Source: Deltaproteobacteria bacterium (GTDB lineage Bacteria; Myxococcota_A; Polyangia; JAAYKL01). Taken from it: 36,044 bases of DNA. The stretch's first letter is position 1; each line of letters starts with the position of its first letter. Made by a program: the position numbers and the translations under genes. Shown here in pieces: positions 14,523 through 23,441 of the stretch. The stretch covers positions 1-36,044 of the forward strand of contig JAQTNF010000041.1 in the NCBI GenBank assembly GCA_028713995.1, written 5' to 3'. The notes under the pieces were generated by a model. The model did not search any database, was not told the origin of the DNA, and saw nothing but the letters and a program-made list of their open reading frames with translations.

Positions 14523-15098
14523 ATGAAGGTCGTGGCGTTCAACGGGAGCCCGCGGGTCAAGGGCAACACCCGCATCCTCATCGGGCACGTGCTCACTGAG
14601 ATCGAGAAGGCGGGGGTCGAGACCGAGGTGGTGCAGGTCGGCGCGAAGGACCTCCACGGCTGTCGCGCGTGTTATGAGTGCAAGGAGCGACTCGACCGGC
14701 GCTGCGCGTTCGACGACGACATCGCCAACGAGTGCATCGACAAGATGATCGCCGCGGACGGCGTGCTGCTCGCCTCGCCCACCTACTTCTCGGACGTGAC
14801 GCCGGAGATCAAGGCGCTCATGGACCGCGCCGGGCTCGTCACGCGGGCGAACGGCGACCTGCTCAGGCGCAAGGCGGGCGCGGCGGTGGTGGCCGTGCGT
14901 CGCGCCGGAGCCATGCACGCCTTCGACACCTTGAACCACTTCTTCACCATCTCGCAGATGATCATCCCGGGCTCGAGCTACTGGAACGTCGGGATCGGCC
15001 GCGCGCCGGGAGAGGTGGAGGGCGACGAGGAGGGCGTGGCCACCATGCGCACGCTCGGGCAGAACATGGCGTGGCTTCTCGCGAAGCTGCGCGGCTGA
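14523..15098 (+). CDS. NAD(P)H-dependent FMN reductase / iron-sulfur flavoprotein-like
   Basis: This 191-residue flavodoxin-fold protein has the FMN phosphate loop 'FNGSPRVKGNTRILI' (residues 6-20), a Cys pair in 'DLHGCRACYECKERLDRRC', and the flavin-site 'LLASPTYFSDVTPEIKALMDRAG'. The Cys arrangement C-x2-C-x2-C with a further Cys downstream resembles the iron-sulfur-flavoprotein branch of the NADPH-dependent FMN reductase family, so it may carry a 4Fe-4S cluster beside FMN. It probably moves electrons in the cytosol; its substrate is unknown. AAGGAGG lies 6 bases upstream of the ATG, and a TATGAT (-10-like) is at 14488-14493. The lipoprotein gene follows 17 bases after the stop. Confidence 0.87.
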   Translation: MKVVAFNGSPRVKGNTRILIGHVLTEIEKAGVETEVVQVGAKDLHGCRACYECKERLDRRCAFDDDIANECIDKMIAADGVLLASPTYFSDVTPEIKALMDRAGLVTRANGDLLRRKAGAAVVAVRRAGAMHAFDTLNHFFTISQMIIPGSSYWNVGIGRAPGEVEGDEEGVATMRTLGQNMAWLLAKLRG

Positions 15099-15115
15099 GC
15101 CCAATGGAGGAACAC

Positions 15116-16048
15116 ATGCGCAAGACGGTCCAAGGATTCCTGTGCCTCGCGGCGCTCGCAACGGCGTGCGGCGCGGCGCCCGCGCCCAAGACGAATCAAC
15201 CTGCGCCGACTGTTGCAGCCGCCGGCGCCGGCTCGGCCGAGCCCGGGGCGCAGCCTGCCTGCGAGACCCCGCCGCCCGTTCCGGTCCCCGAGGCCGCCGC
15301 GAGCCCGTGCGACCGTCCTGCCGCGAACGCGCGCGAGGCGTGGAAGCGCATCGAGCTTGCGCGCGGCCTTCCGGAAGGGGAGCGCAAGGGAAGCTGCGGG
15401 CTCGGCTTCGTCGCGGCCGTGGCGCGTTTTCGGACCGTGCCGCAGGATCTGCTCCTGCCGATCGTCCTGCGCGCGGTCGCGGACCGGGCCGGGTTCGACG
15501 CGTGGATGAAGGCCGCGGCGGACCGTGCTCCCGAGGCCTTGGCGCAGGTGGCGGCCATGGACATCGCGCGCAGGTTCGAGGTCGGCAACGACCCCTCGGT
15601 CGTAACCACCGCCGCCTCCGAGTGGAAGAAGCGCCTTGCGGAGCTCCGCGCGGACGGCAAGCTCGCCGCGGCCGGGATCGACGGCGTGCTGTCCGGAGCC
15701 GACGCGCTCGCGGCGCTGCTCGCGCGCGTGAACGAGGTGTACCGCCTGCGCTGCCTGCTCGACGTGAACCCGCTCGGCTTCGCCGTGGCGTGCAAGCCCA
15801 TCCATCCGGCCGGCACGCCCGTGACCCTGAGCTGGAAGACCGCCACGCGCGACGGCCTCATCGAAAGCCTCGAGCTTGAGGAGTGCAAGGGCAAGAGCTG
15901 TACCGCGCTCAAGGCCGGCGCGGGCAAGCTGCTCGATGCCTACCTCGCGCTCGTCAAGGACGCCGAGCAGCTCAAGATGCAGGTGTACGCGGATCGCGTG
16001 AAGGCGTTGCTCGTCCTTCCCCCCTTGCGCAACGCGGGCCCGGGTTAG
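15116..16048 (+). CDS. Lipoprotein of unknown function
   Basis: The 310-residue product has a lipoprotein signal with Cys18 as the anchor ('LAALATACGAAP'), a Pro/Ala-rich linker to about residue 70, and a mostly helical, Ala-rich domain. The C-terminal third has a paired-Cys section ('YRLRCLLDVNPLGFAVACK' and 'LELEECKGKSC'). I do not recognise the family. ATG at 15116 is preferred because GGAGG sits 5 bases upstream; an in-frame ATG at 15104 would add four residues. It probably shares a transcript with the FMN reductase. Its stop overlaps the convergent PilZ stop by four bases. Confidence 0.75.
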   Translation: MRKTVQGFLCLAALATACGAAPAPKTNQPAPTVAAAGAGSAEPGAQPACETPPPVPVPEAAASPCDRPAANAREAWKRIELARGLPEGERKGSCGLGFVAAVARFRTVPQDLLLPIVLRAVADRAGFDAWMKAAADRAPEALAQVAAMDIARRFEVGNDPSVVTTAASEWKKRLAELRADGKLAAAGIDGVLSGADALAALLARVNEVYRLRCLLDVNPLGFAVACKPIHPAGTPVTLSWKTATRDGLIESLELEECKGKSCTALKAGAGKLLDAYLALVKDAEQLKMQVYADRVKALLVLPPLRNAGPG

Positions 16049-16443
16049 TCGCCGTTCCCGCCGGGCCCCATTCCCGGCAGCGGGGGCGGTTGTATCGAGT
16101 GGACCTTTGCCAGCTCCACGAGCCTGTCGATCTTGATCTGGGTGTCCTTGTCCACGTCGACGAACTGCACGCCGAAGCCCCGGCTCGCGCCGTCCACGCC
16201 CTCCTCGAGCCGTACGATGCGCCCGAAAACGCGGATGTTCTCGAGCTCCTCGGGCGTGAAGACGTCGAGCTCGATCCGCTGGCCCGCGCGGAACCACGGC
16301 ATGCGCGGCAGGCCCGCGGTGGAGACGAACAGGCCCACGACGCTGATGTTGCTCACGTCGAGGATGTAGTTCACCGTGCCGCGCAGGACCCGCACCTGAG
16401 CCATGATGTCGTAGCGCGGGTGCCTGCGGCGATCCGTGTCCAT
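16045..16443 (-). CDS. PilZ-domain protein (c-di-GMP receptor)
   Basis: The 132-residue protein is a single PilZ domain with the two cyclic-di-GMP motifs: 'RRRHPRYDI' (R-x3-R, residues 5-13) and 'DVSNISVVGLFV' (D/N-x-S-x2-G, about 29-40). The barrel continues through 'GQRIELDVFTPEELENIRVFGRIVRLEEG' and 'GFGVQFVDVDKD', ending in a helix and a Pro/Gly tail. Stand-alone PilZ proteins bind the messenger and act by contact with a partner, often in motility or exopolysaccharide control. It is the last gene of a minus-strand series, 59 bases after DUF3467. Confidence 0.88.
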   Translation of the reverse strand: MDTDRRRHPRYDIMAQVRVLRGTVNYILDVSNISVVGLFVSTAGLPRMPWFRAGQRIELDVFTPEELENIRVFGRIVRLEEGVDGASRGFGVQFVDVDKDTQIKIDRLVELAKVHSIQPPPLPGMGPGGNGD

Positions 16444-16502
16444 GATGAGCGGCTTCCTCGATGCCTCGCGGCGAACGGGGGAATTCTACACGAGCCGTGC
16501 GT

Positions 16503-16826
16503 TCAGTGGTAGGTCCCCTGTGGCGCGCCGGGCTCCGGCACCGGGATGGTTCCGAACCGTTCCTCGTAGCGCCGCACCAGCTCGCCGAGCCCGGTGAGGA
16601 GCCGCTTGACGGTCTTGGGGTTGGTCACGACGCGCGACACGACCTGTCCCGTGGGGCGCTGCGGCTCGACGAAAATGAAATCGAAGACGAACTCCGCCTC
16701 GTTGTTGTGGATGATCGCCAGGTTCGCGTAGCGGCCGCTCGCCTTGTCGTCCGCCACTCGGATGTTGAGGCGGGCCGGTTGCGCACCTTGCGGGGGCGTC
16801 CCGCCGTCCTTGGGCTTGTCGTCCAT
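16503..16826 (-). CDS. DUF3467 family protein
   Basis: The 107-residue protein matches DUF3467: 'GRYANLAIIHNNEAEFVFDFIFVEPQ' followed by 'GQVVSRVVTNPKTVKRLLTGLGELVRRYEERFG'. The N-terminal 20 residues are charged and disordered. The family is small and common in many phyla; its molecular function is unknown. The ATG is one base downstream of the stop of the large ATPase gene, and its GGAGG site lies inside the end of that gene, so the two are coupled. This fixed pairing suggests a physical or functional link to the ATPase. Confidence 0.85.
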   Translation of the reverse strand: MDDKPKDGGTPPQGAQPARLNIRVADDKASGRYANLAIIHNNEAEFVFDFIFVEPQRPTGQVVSRVVTNPKTVKRLLTGLGELVRRYEERFGTIPVPEPGAPQGTYH

Positions 16827-16827
16827 G

Positions 16828-19788
16828 CTAGTCCTCCGGTTCCATGTCCAGGTCCTCGGTCATGTCGGGGATGGGATCCTTGCCCTTGCGGGCGGACGCC
16901 CTCCTAGTCGGCTTCTTCTTTTCCTTTTCCTTCTCGGGCTGCGGCGCGCGCGCCTCGGCCGGGCCCTTCTGATCCAGGATCTCCTTGATGGTGCGGCTCA
17001 CCTTGTCGCCGGCCTTGGAGTCGATGCGCTGGAAGATGGCCCGCGCCTCCTCGAGACGCGCCCGGCTCGCGTCCACCTCGCCGCGCTCGAGGAGCCGGTT
17101 GCCGAAGGCGTGCAGGGTGCGCGCGGTCTCGAAGTCGTTGCCGATGGAGCGGAACACGGCGAGCGCCTTCTCGTAGAACGCGGCCGCCTCGTTCTCGCCG
17201 CGCACGTTCGACGCGTCGAACATGGTGGCGCCGGCCAGGTCGCCGAGCGCGCGCATCGTGAGCGCCTCCATCTCCTTGCCGCCCATCTCCTGGGCGAGCT
17301 TGAGCGAGCGCTCCAGGTGCACGCGAGCCTGCTCCAAGTTGCCCATCTTCTGGGCCAGGATGCCCATGTTGCGAGACACCTCGGAGTGCAGCAGCCGGTC
17401 GTCGAGGGTGGTCACCACCTCCTCGCAGGCCTCGAAGTGGCGCATGGACGCGGGGAGGTTGCCCTGGTCGCGGCGCGCCTCGCCCAGGTTGTTGTGCAGG
17501 ATGGCGAGCAGGCGCCGGTCGCCGACCTCCTCGGCCAGGGTGAGCGCGGCCTGCCAGCGCGTGACGGCCTTGTCGAGGTCGCCGCGGTTGAAGAGCACGA
17601 TCGCGAGCGCGGACAGGGTCTGGGCCAGGCCGCCCTTGTCGCCCGCCTCGCGGCGCAGATCGAGCGCCTCCTCCAGGTAGCGCTCGGCCTGCGCGTACCG
17701 GCCCCGCCCCGCCTCGATGTGCCCCAGGCTGTGCAGGCACACGGCGATCGAGGGCCGGTTGTCGAGCTTGCGCTGCAGCTCGAGCGCCTGGCTGACGAGC
17801 TTGAAGGCGCGATCGTACGAGCCCTGGCGCCTCGCCAGCTCGCCCAGATCGCCGAGGCACGCCGCCATGCCCTTCTCGTCGCCGGCCGCCTTGAAGAGCG
17901 CCATGCCGCGGTCGATGAAGGCGCGCGCCGCGATCGCGTCGCCGCGCGCCCGGTACAGCCGGCCGATGCGGTTGAGCGCCGCGCCGGCCTTGCCGCGGTG
18001 CATGACGATCCAGGCGTGCTTGAGCATCTCGGTGAAGCACACCTCGGCCGCCTCGTACTCGCCCAGGATCTCGTGCGCCGAGCCGAGGTCGTGCAGGGCG
18101 TCGGCGAGCGACAGCCGGTCGCGTCCATCGGCCAGATCCATGCCGAGCTCGAAGAGCTTGATGGCCTTCTGGTGCAGGTAGCGCGAGCGGGCATAGCGCG
18201 CCGCGCGGAAGTAGGCCATCGCCGCCCGATGGCGCTCGCCGGAACGCTCCCAGTTCTCGGCCTCGGCCTCGGCGAAGAGCGGCGCCGCGTCGAGCGTGGC
18301 GTGTCCGAGCCACAGGGCCACGACGAAGTGGCCCTTCTTGCGCTCCTCCGCGTCCATCTCGGAGAGGATCTGCGTCCGGATGCCGGAGCGCGAGAAGGCG
18401 TACTTGACGCAGCCCTTGATGTCCGATTCCGCGAGCTGCACCACGAACTGCCGCTCCACGAGCCGGGTCAAGGAGGAGGTCACGGACAGGCCGTCGGAAT
18501 CGTCGGACCAGATCTGCCCCGCTGCAATCTTCTCCTTGAGCCGCGCCCGGTTGCGCGCGAGGGCAACCACGGCCTCGTCCCAGAAGACCTCGCCCACGAT
18601 TGCCGCCTGCTCGAGCACGACGCGATCCCTGGGATCGAGGCGCTCTCGCCTCGCCTTGAGCGCGTCGAGCAGCCCCACCGGCATGTCGGTCATGTCGAGG
18701 CGGCTCGGATCCGCGGTCCATGGCTCCTTGCGCGTGTCGACCACGCCCGATTCGATGAGGAGCGACGCGATCTCGCGCATGGAGCCGGCGTTGCCCGCCG
18801 CGCGCCCCACCACGGCCTCGACCAGCTCGGACGGGGGGTCCGCGAGCTTGGGCATGAACGCCGAGAACAGCCTCCGCATGAGATCGTCGTCGAGGGGCTC
18901 GAGCGCGATGCGCACCACGGCCGGGTTGTCGCTGATGGACGCGATCTCGGGACGGCCGCCGGTCACGACCAGGACCGGCACCCCGCCCATGCCGTGGAAC
19001 ACCTCCATCATGAAGATCTTCGACTCGGGCGTGGTCTTCTGCAGGTCGTCGATGATGAGCGCCACGGGGCCGTCCTTGGCCTCGGCCTCGAGGAAGCGGA
19101 CCATGGCCTCGCGCAGGCGCTTGAGCAGGAGCTGGTGATCGGACTCGAGCGACATGAGCACGGGGCTCTGCGGGAACGGCACGCCCGCCATGTATCCGAG
19201 CAGGTGCGCGGTCTCGGTGACGAGCGCGGCCGACCCCATGCCCAGCACCTTGCCGACGTGGTTCGTGACGATCACGCGCGCCGCCGCGAGATCGCCGTCG
19301 TCGAGAATGCCGAACCTGCGCCGCAGCACGCCGCGCAAGGGGGCGAAGGCCTCGCCGTCGCCCCGGCACGTGATGAAAAAAATGCGGTTCTCCGGGATGC
19401 GGCCCGTCAGCCGCTCGGCGAAGGCCGAAAGGAGGGTGCTCGTGCCGAGCCCGGCCTCGCCCGTGACGATCACGCCGCCCACCATGCTCTTCTCCACGCA
19501 CACGTCGAAGCAGTCCTCGAGCACCTGCAGCTCGGCGCGGCGCCCGACGAGCCCGGCGACCGCGGGCTCCGGCTCGGACGCGGCGGACTCGGGCGCTCTT
19601 GCGGCCTGTAGCGGCGCGCCGCAGGATCCGCACACGCGGGCCGTGGAGACGTTGGCCGCACCGCACGCGCGGCACGGGACCATCGAGGTGCGATCCGTGG
19701 CTTCCTTCGCGCACACCGCGCACATGATCTCCTTGCGCCCGATGGGCACGCCGCATCTCGCGCACGTGTTTTCCTTACGCTCGGCCAT
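16828..19788 (-). CDS. Zinc-ribbon, AAA/STAND-like ATPase, TPR-repeat signalling protein with altered Walker A
   Basis: This 986-residue protein has two zinc ribbons ('CARCGVPIGRKEIMCAVC', 9-26; 'CRACGAANVSTARVCGSCG', 39-57), then an AAA_16/STAND-type ATPase domain starting at 'LVGRRAELQVLEDCF' (about 80). The Walker A loop reads 'GEAGLGTSTLL': the Lys that grips ATP phosphate is Thr116. Walker B 'VALIIDDLQ' (D247, D248) is intact. A helical module follows. About twelve TPR repeats occupy roughly 470-940 ('LGSAHEILGEYEAAEVCFTEML' and similar), then a Lys-rich tail ends the protein. It looks like a signal-scaffold NTPase. I chose the ATG at 19788, with GAGGGA 5 bases upstream, over one 36 bases earlier that lacks a site. 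Confidence 0.87.
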   Translation of the reverse strand: MAERKENTCARCGVPIGRKEIMCAVCAKEATDRTSMVPCRACGAANVSTARVCGSCGAPLQAARAPESAASEPEPAVAGLVGRRAELQVLEDCFDVCVEKSMVGGVIVTGEAGLGTSTLLSAFAERLTGRIPENRIFFITCRGDGEAFAPLRGVLRRRFGILDDGDLAAARVIVTNHVGKVLGMGSAALVTETAHLLGYMAGVPFPQSPVLMSLESDHQLLLKRLREAMVRFLEAEAKDGPVALIIDDLQKTTPESKIFMMEVFHGMGGVPVLVVTGGRPEIASISDNPAVVRIALEPLDDDLMRRLFSAFMPKLADPPSELVEAVVGRAAGNAGSMREIASLLIESGVVDTRKEPWTADPSRLDMTDMPVGLLDALKARRERLDPRDRVVLEQAAIVGEVFWDEAVVALARNRARLKEKIAAGQIWSDDSDGLSVTSSLTRLVERQFVVQLAESDIKGCVKYAFSRSGIRTQILSEMDAEERKKGHFVVALWLGHATLDAAPLFAEAEAENWERSGERHRAAMAYFRAARYARSRYLHQKAIKLFELGMDLADGRDRLSLADALHDLGSAHEILGEYEAAEVCFTEMLKHAWIVMHRGKAGAALNRIGRLYRARGDAIAARAFIDRGMALFKAAGDEKGMAACLGDLGELARRQGSYDRAFKLVSQALELQRKLDNRPSIAVCLHSLGHIEAGRGRYAQAERYLEEALDLRREAGDKGGLAQTLSALAIVLFNRGDLDKAVTRWQAALTLAEEVGDRRLLAILHNNLGEARRDQGNLPASMRHFEACEEVVTTLDDRLLHSEVSRNMGILAQKMGNLEQARVHLERSLKLAQEMGGKEMEALTMRALGDLAGATMFDASNVRGENEAAAFYEKALAVFRSIGNDFETARTLHAFGNRLLERGEVDASRARLEEARAIFQRIDSKAGDKVSRTIKEILDQKGPAEARAPQPEKEKEKKKPTRRASARKGKDPIPDMTEDLDMEPED

Positions 19789-19853
19789 CACGTCCCTCGC
19801 TTCCTCGTGCCTGCCTGGTTTCATAGGGTAGGCCCACGGCGACCCGCGCGCAA

Positions 19854-19894
19854 GGCCCGGGCCCGTCGGCCCGGGCCCGTCGGCTTCGGACGGG
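19854..19894. terminator. GC-rich tandem hairpins, possible terminator of the Cys-rich gene
   Basis: A 14-bp unit GGCCCGGGCCCGTC is directly repeated twice (19854-19881); it contains the palindrome GGCCCGGGCC. On the minus strand an extra hairpin forms first, with arms 19889-19894 and 19876-19881 and a 7-base loop. It lies 18 bases beyond the stop of the Cys-rich gene and before the ATPase start. There is no T-run, so it is at best an unusual terminator or an mRNA-stabilising structure. Confidence 0.4.
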
Positions 19895-19911
19895 TGGTGG
19901 TGGTGGCGCCC

Positions 19912-20721
19912 TCAGCCGAGGAGCGCGAGCGCGAAGGATGCGAGCGCGAAGAGGAGCCCGCGCCGGGAGGAGGCGTTGCCGACGTCGCACGTGAGCCCGC
20001 AGCTGCCCTTGGCCTCGCACGCGTTGCCCTGGCACTGCGCGTCGCCCTCATAAGTGACATCGAAATTCGTGTTCTCCTCCACCCACTGCACGGCGTCCTC
20101 GAGCGAAAAGTCGCCCATGAATTCGCCGTCGCACTCGAGCACGCCGTCCACGTCGCAGTAACCCTCGCAGTCCACCTGCAAGTCCGCGTTGCACGTCACA
20201 TTGGCGTTGATGGAGCAGTCCATGTGGCAGTCGAAGTCGGCCTCGGCCTGGCATGCGCCCTCGCACGAGGCGCCGCACGAGGCGTCGCAGTCCACCTCGG
20301 CCGGCGCGCCTTCGCACGACGCGCCGCACTCGGCGTCGCAGAACGACCCGCACTCGCCGTCGCAGTAGGCCGCGTCGCCGGTGGAGGCGCACTCGCCCTC
20401 GCACGAGGCCTCGCACCCGCCGCCGCAGTACCCGTCGCACGTGAATGAGCCCGGGCTCGCGCCGCACTCGCCCGTGCAGTCGGCCGTGCAGCCCGAGGTG
20501 CACGACGCGTCGATGGAGAGGCCGTCGCATTCGCCGTCGCACGCGGCGTCCACGGCTCCCCCGCACTTGGCGTCGAAGCTCATGTCGTCGCACTCGGCCT
20601 TGCACTCCACGCCCGAGTACCAACGGCACTCGGCCGAGATCTCCACGGACTTTGCCGCCGCAACGGTTCCGAAGAGGGCGACCGCGAGCGCGGCCGCGAC
20701 GGCAAGCGTGATCCTGCTCAT
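19912..20721 (-). CDS. Secreted Cys-rich repeat protein with C-terminal membrane anchor
   Basis: The 269-residue protein has a signal peptide (1 to about 23, 'AVALFGTVAAAKS'). A region of about 215 residues contains 34 Cys, mostly spaced C-x3-C or C-x2/4-C, in acidic, Gly-rich units such as 'CDGECDGLSIDASCTSGCTADCTGEC'. A short Cys-poor stretch ('LEDAVQWVEENTNFDVTYEGD') precedes the last Cys. The C-terminus is 'NASSRRGLLFALASFALALLG', a hydrophobic anchor after two Arg. Even Cys count fits 17 disulfides in an extracellular stalk-like domain. Such proteins occur in myxobacteria-like genomes and are often misnamed; no function is known. AAGGGGG precedes the ATG. It lies 14 bases downstream of ppnP. 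Confidence 0.8.
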   Translation of the reverse strand: MSRITLAVAAALAVALFGTVAAAKSVEISAECRWYSGVECKAECDDMSFDAKCGGAVDAACDGECDGLSIDASCTSGCTADCTGECGASPGSFTCDGYCGGGCEASCEGECASTGDAAYCDGECGSFCDAECGASCEGAPAEVDCDASCGASCEGACQAEADFDCHMDCSINANVTCNADLQVDCEGYCDVDGVLECDGEFMGDFSLEDAVQWVEENTNFDVTYEGDAQCQGNACEAKGSCGLTCDVGNASSRRGLLFALASFALALLG

Positions 20722-20735
20722 GGCGAGCCCCCTTT

Positions 20736-21053
20736 TCACTTGTAGGTGCAGCAGTAGTCGGCCACGCGGTCGATGCGCAGCTTGAACGACGCGTTGCCGG
20801 GAACTTCGTAGCTCTGGCCTTCCTTGAACGTCTTCCAAATCGCGTCGCCGGGCAGGAGCACCTTCATCTCGCCGCCGAGCACCTCCATCACCTCGGGCGC
20901 GCCCGTGTTGAACTCGTAGTCGCCCGTGAGCATCACGCCCAGGGTCTTGCGCGACCCGTCCGCGAAGAGCACGGTGCGGCTCGTCACCTTGCCGTCGTAA
21001 TAAACGTTGGCCTTCCTCACCACGGTCACGTTCTCGAAACGGTCTGTGCTCAT
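20736..21053 (-). CDS. ppnP: Pyrimidine/purine nucleoside phosphorylase PpnP
   Basis: This 105-residue single-domain cupin matches PpnP (YaiE, DUF1255): '[64 protein letters not shown]' and '[26 protein letters not shown]'. The family catalyses phosphorolysis of several nucleosides to free base and ribose 1-phosphate in the cytosol. The ATG at 21053 overlaps the stop of the upstream HEAT-repeat gene (ATGA). The longer frame upstream lies inside that gene. The pairing of a cytosolic salvage enzyme with two secreted proteins looks functionally unrelated and may only reflect gene packing. Confidence 0.92.
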   Translation of the reverse strand: MSTDRFENVTVVRKANVYYDGKVTSRTVLFADGSRKTLGVMLTGDYEFNTGAPEVMEVLGGEMKVLLPGDAIWKTFKEGQSYEVPGNASFKLRIDRVADYCCTYK

Positions 21054-23350
21054 TTCCCTACCCTTTCCCGGCACGGCCGGCCCAGGCCGGCGAGCGCCGC
21101 GTCGATGGCCCGGTCGGTGGCCGGGTTGGATCTCTTTCGTCGGGCCTCGAGGAGCTCCTTGGCCCTGTTCCCCCCGATGGCGCCCATGGCGCGCGCCGCG
21201 GCCAGCGCCGGCTCGATCTCGGTTGATGATGCGAGCGGCTCGGCCCCGCGGGCGAGCACGGCGTCGAGGGCGTCGAGCGCGCTTTGTTCGCAGCGGATCT
21301 CGGCCGCGCGAGCAGCGGCCACGAGCACTTCGGGCGTCTCCTTGTCCGCGCGCAGTCGTTCCGTGACGAGCCGCGCCACGTCCGCGCCCCCCGCGTGGGC
21401 CGCGGCGCGCATGGTGGCGAGCCGCACAGCGGGCGAGGCGTCACGCGAGAGCCGGGTGAGGATCCCGATCGCGACCTTTGGTTCGAGCCTGGAGGCGAGC
21501 AGGGCCACGGCGGCGCGGATCTCGGGCCACGGCTCGCGCGCGGCGAGGGCGTCGAGCCCGCCCGCGACCTCGGCCGGGATCGGACCCGACGACAGGACCC
21601 CGAGGGCGGCGAGGCGCACCTCCACCGCGTCGTCGGCGATCGCCCGCCGCAGGGCTTCCCGCGCCTGCCCGTCGTCCGAGGCGCGCGCCAGCCCGGCCAC
21701 GGCCTGCGCCCGGATCAGGGGATCCGGATCCTTTGTCGCGTCGACGAGGCGCGCGGACGGCTCGTTCCCGCCGAGCACGGCCAAAACCGGGAGGAGCCTG
21801 TGGCGATCCGCAAAGGACGTGCTCGCGCCGTACAGGCGCAGCGCGAGCGGGGCGAGCCTTCCGGCCAAGGCAGGGACGCCGGCCGCGGCCCGGATCAGGT
21901 CGAGGAGCGCCTCGCCCGAGCCGGACTCGACGGCGGCCCACAAGCGCAGGGCGCGCGCCTCGCCCGCGCTCGCGGCCATGGACACACGCTGCCTCAAGAT
22001 CTCGCGCCGCGCCGCGCCGCCCCGGCCCGTTGCCGCGCACAGGGCGTCGAGGGCCGCGTCAAAGTCCGCGCCCGCCAGCATGTTCGCGGCGGCCTTGAAG
22101 CGGTGGTCGTCCGCGTCGGCGAGGAAGCGCGCCAGGGCGGGCACCGCCGCCGCCCCGGCCCTCAAGAGCCCGCGTCGGCCCGCGTCGGCCGTAGCCTCGT
22201 CCGCGGACACGGTGGCTTCTGCGAGCAGGTCCGCGCTCGGGGCCGGAGCCACCTCTGCCAGAACCAGAACCGCGCGCCTGCGGCCCGCCTCGTCGAGCGA
22301 CGGCCAGGCCTCCTTGAGCGCCTGCGCGGATGCCTCCCCGGCCCGCGCCAGGAGCATCCCGGCCTGTCTGCGGCGCCCCTCGTCGTTGAGGTCGTGCGCC
22401 AGCCTTTCGAGCCCGCCATCGGCGTCTGCCTCGGTGAGGATCGCGATCTCGGCCACGGCCAGCCCGCGCGCGGCCTTCGGCGCGAAGCTCTCCTCGATGA
22501 CGAACGAGGCGCACTCGGTCCTCGACGAAGCGCCGAGGTCGAACCACACCGTGGCGCCGGGGCTCGCGGCCGGGTCGTCGGGGAAGCGCAGGCGGAAGAC
22601 CTTGCCGTCCACGGACAGGAGCAAAGAGCGCGGCCGATCGTAGCGCTTCGGATCGAGTCCCTCGGGCACGGCCCGCACGCCCACGCGCGTCACGCCGTAG
22701 GTCCCGGCCAGCACGTCGAACGAGACGAACTCGCCCGCGCCGTTGCCCGGGCCCGCGATCCACGCCGTTGCCGCGTTGCCGTCCGCCACCTGGTGCGGGA
22801 CCGCCAGCGTCCCGGGCTCGCCGCGCCCGCCGATCGAGACCGACGCCGAGGCGGGGGACGCGGCCTTGACGACGCTCGCAACAGGTCCGCCGGCCGGGTC
22901 GGCCTTGCCGATCACGTCCGTGGGCTCCGGCAACTCGGGCCTGCGCGCCAGCACGCGGCGCAGGGTGCCGGATACCGGATCGTAGACGCGGCGATCGAGG
23001 AGCGGAAGGTCCTTGGCGCCGCACAGGTGCACGGCCTCGGACACGCGGCCGACCGCGATCTCGAGGCGGCCGTCGCGGTTCAGATCCTCGAACCGCACGG
23101 CCTCGGCCACGCGCTCGCCCGGCTCGCCGCGCCAGGACGTGTCCGCCTTCCAGATCTCGCGCGGGATCTTGTCGCCGGCCTTGGACACGAGCACGGACTC
23201 GGTGGTCCTGCCGTCCTCGCCCGTGGTCAGCACGTGCGTGGCTGTGACGCCGTTGCCGAGATCGATTTCGGTTTGGGTCTTTGCGGCTCGGGCGATGGGC
23301 GCGACCGCGAGCGCGGCGATGAGGATGGCGAGCTTGGATGCTGAGTGCAT
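21050..23350 (-). CDS. Secreted protein with discoidin-like and HEAT-repeat domains
   Basis: The 766-residue protein has a signal peptide (1-23, '[16 protein letters not shown]'). Residues 25-130 form a domain with '[17 protein letters not shown]', like FG-GAP/VCBS calcium loops. A discoidin-like (F5/8 type C) domain with the '[13 protein letters not shown]' signature lies at about 175-340. From about 345 to the end are many HEAT-like repeats ('[27 protein letters not shown]', '[13 protein letters not shown]'). It is probably a periplasmic or surface scaffold; no enzyme motif is seen. AAGGAT lies near the ATG. It heads the minus-strand series ppnP/Cys-rich/ATPase and is divergent from hepT, with 91 bases between. 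Confidence 0.78.
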   Translation of the reverse strand: MHSASKLAILIAALAVAPIARAAKTQTEIDLGNGVTATHVLTTGEDGRTTESVLVSKAGDKIPREIWKADTSWRGEPGERVAEAVRFEDLNRDGRLEIAVGRVSEAVHLCGAKDLPLLDRRVYDPVSGTLRRVLARRPELPEPTDVIGKADPAGGPVASVVKAASPASASVSIGGRGEPGTLAVPHQVADGNAATAWIAGPGNGAGEFVSFDVLAGTYGVTRVGVRAVPEGLDPKRYDRPRSLLLSVDGKVFRLRFPDDPAASPGATVWFDLGASSRTECASFVIEESFAPKAARGLAVAEIAILTEADADGGLERLAHDLNDEGRRRQAGMLLARAGEASAQALKEAWPSLDEAGRRRAVLVLAEVAPAPSADLLAEATVSADEATADAGRRGLLRAGAAAVPALARFLADADDHRFKAAANMLAGADFDAALDALCAATGRGGAARREILRQRVSMAASAGEARALRLWAAVESGSGEALLDLIRAAAGVPALAGRLAPLALRLYGASTSFADRHRLLPVLAVLGGNEPSARLVDATKDPDPLIRAQAVAGLARASDDGQAREALRRAIADDAVEVRLAALGVLSSGPIPAEVAGGLDALAAREPWPEIRAAVALLASRLEPKVAIGILTRLSRDASPAVRLATMRAAAHAGGADVARLVTERLRADKETPEVLVAAARAAEIRCEQSALDALDAVLARGAEPLASSTEIEPALAAARAMGAIGGNRAKELLEARRKRSNPATDRAIDAALAGLGRPCRERVGK

Positions 23351-23405
23351 GATGGATCCTTGGCTAGGCAATCTCGGGCCCCGCGTCAAGCCGCTTGCCC
23401 CAACC

Positions 23406-23434
23406 TCGACAACATAGGGCGATTTGTCTATCCT
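23406..23434 (+). promoter_or_regulatory. Promoter of the hepT-mntA pair; probably leaderless
   Basis: TCGACA (23406-23411), a 17-base spacer and TATCCT (23429-23434) form a promoter with the same -10 as the two repeated promoters at 597-602 and 7060-7065. Seven bases separate the -10 from the hepT ATG, so transcription would begin at or next to the start codon. No Shine-Dalgarno is seen. Confidence 0.5.
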
Positions 23435-23441
23435 GATTTCT

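Noticed and set aside
16744-19611. A 955-codon open frame on the plus strand opposite the ATPase gene
   Set aside because: The translation is low-complexity (rich in Ala, Arg, Glu, His, Val and Leu), has no recognisable domain, and results from the third-base GC bias of the true minus-strand gene.
20253-20444. Arg/Thr/Pro-rich plus-strand frames opposite the Cys-rich gene
   Set aside because: They are mirror products of the repeated Cys/Gly/Asp codons on the minus strand.
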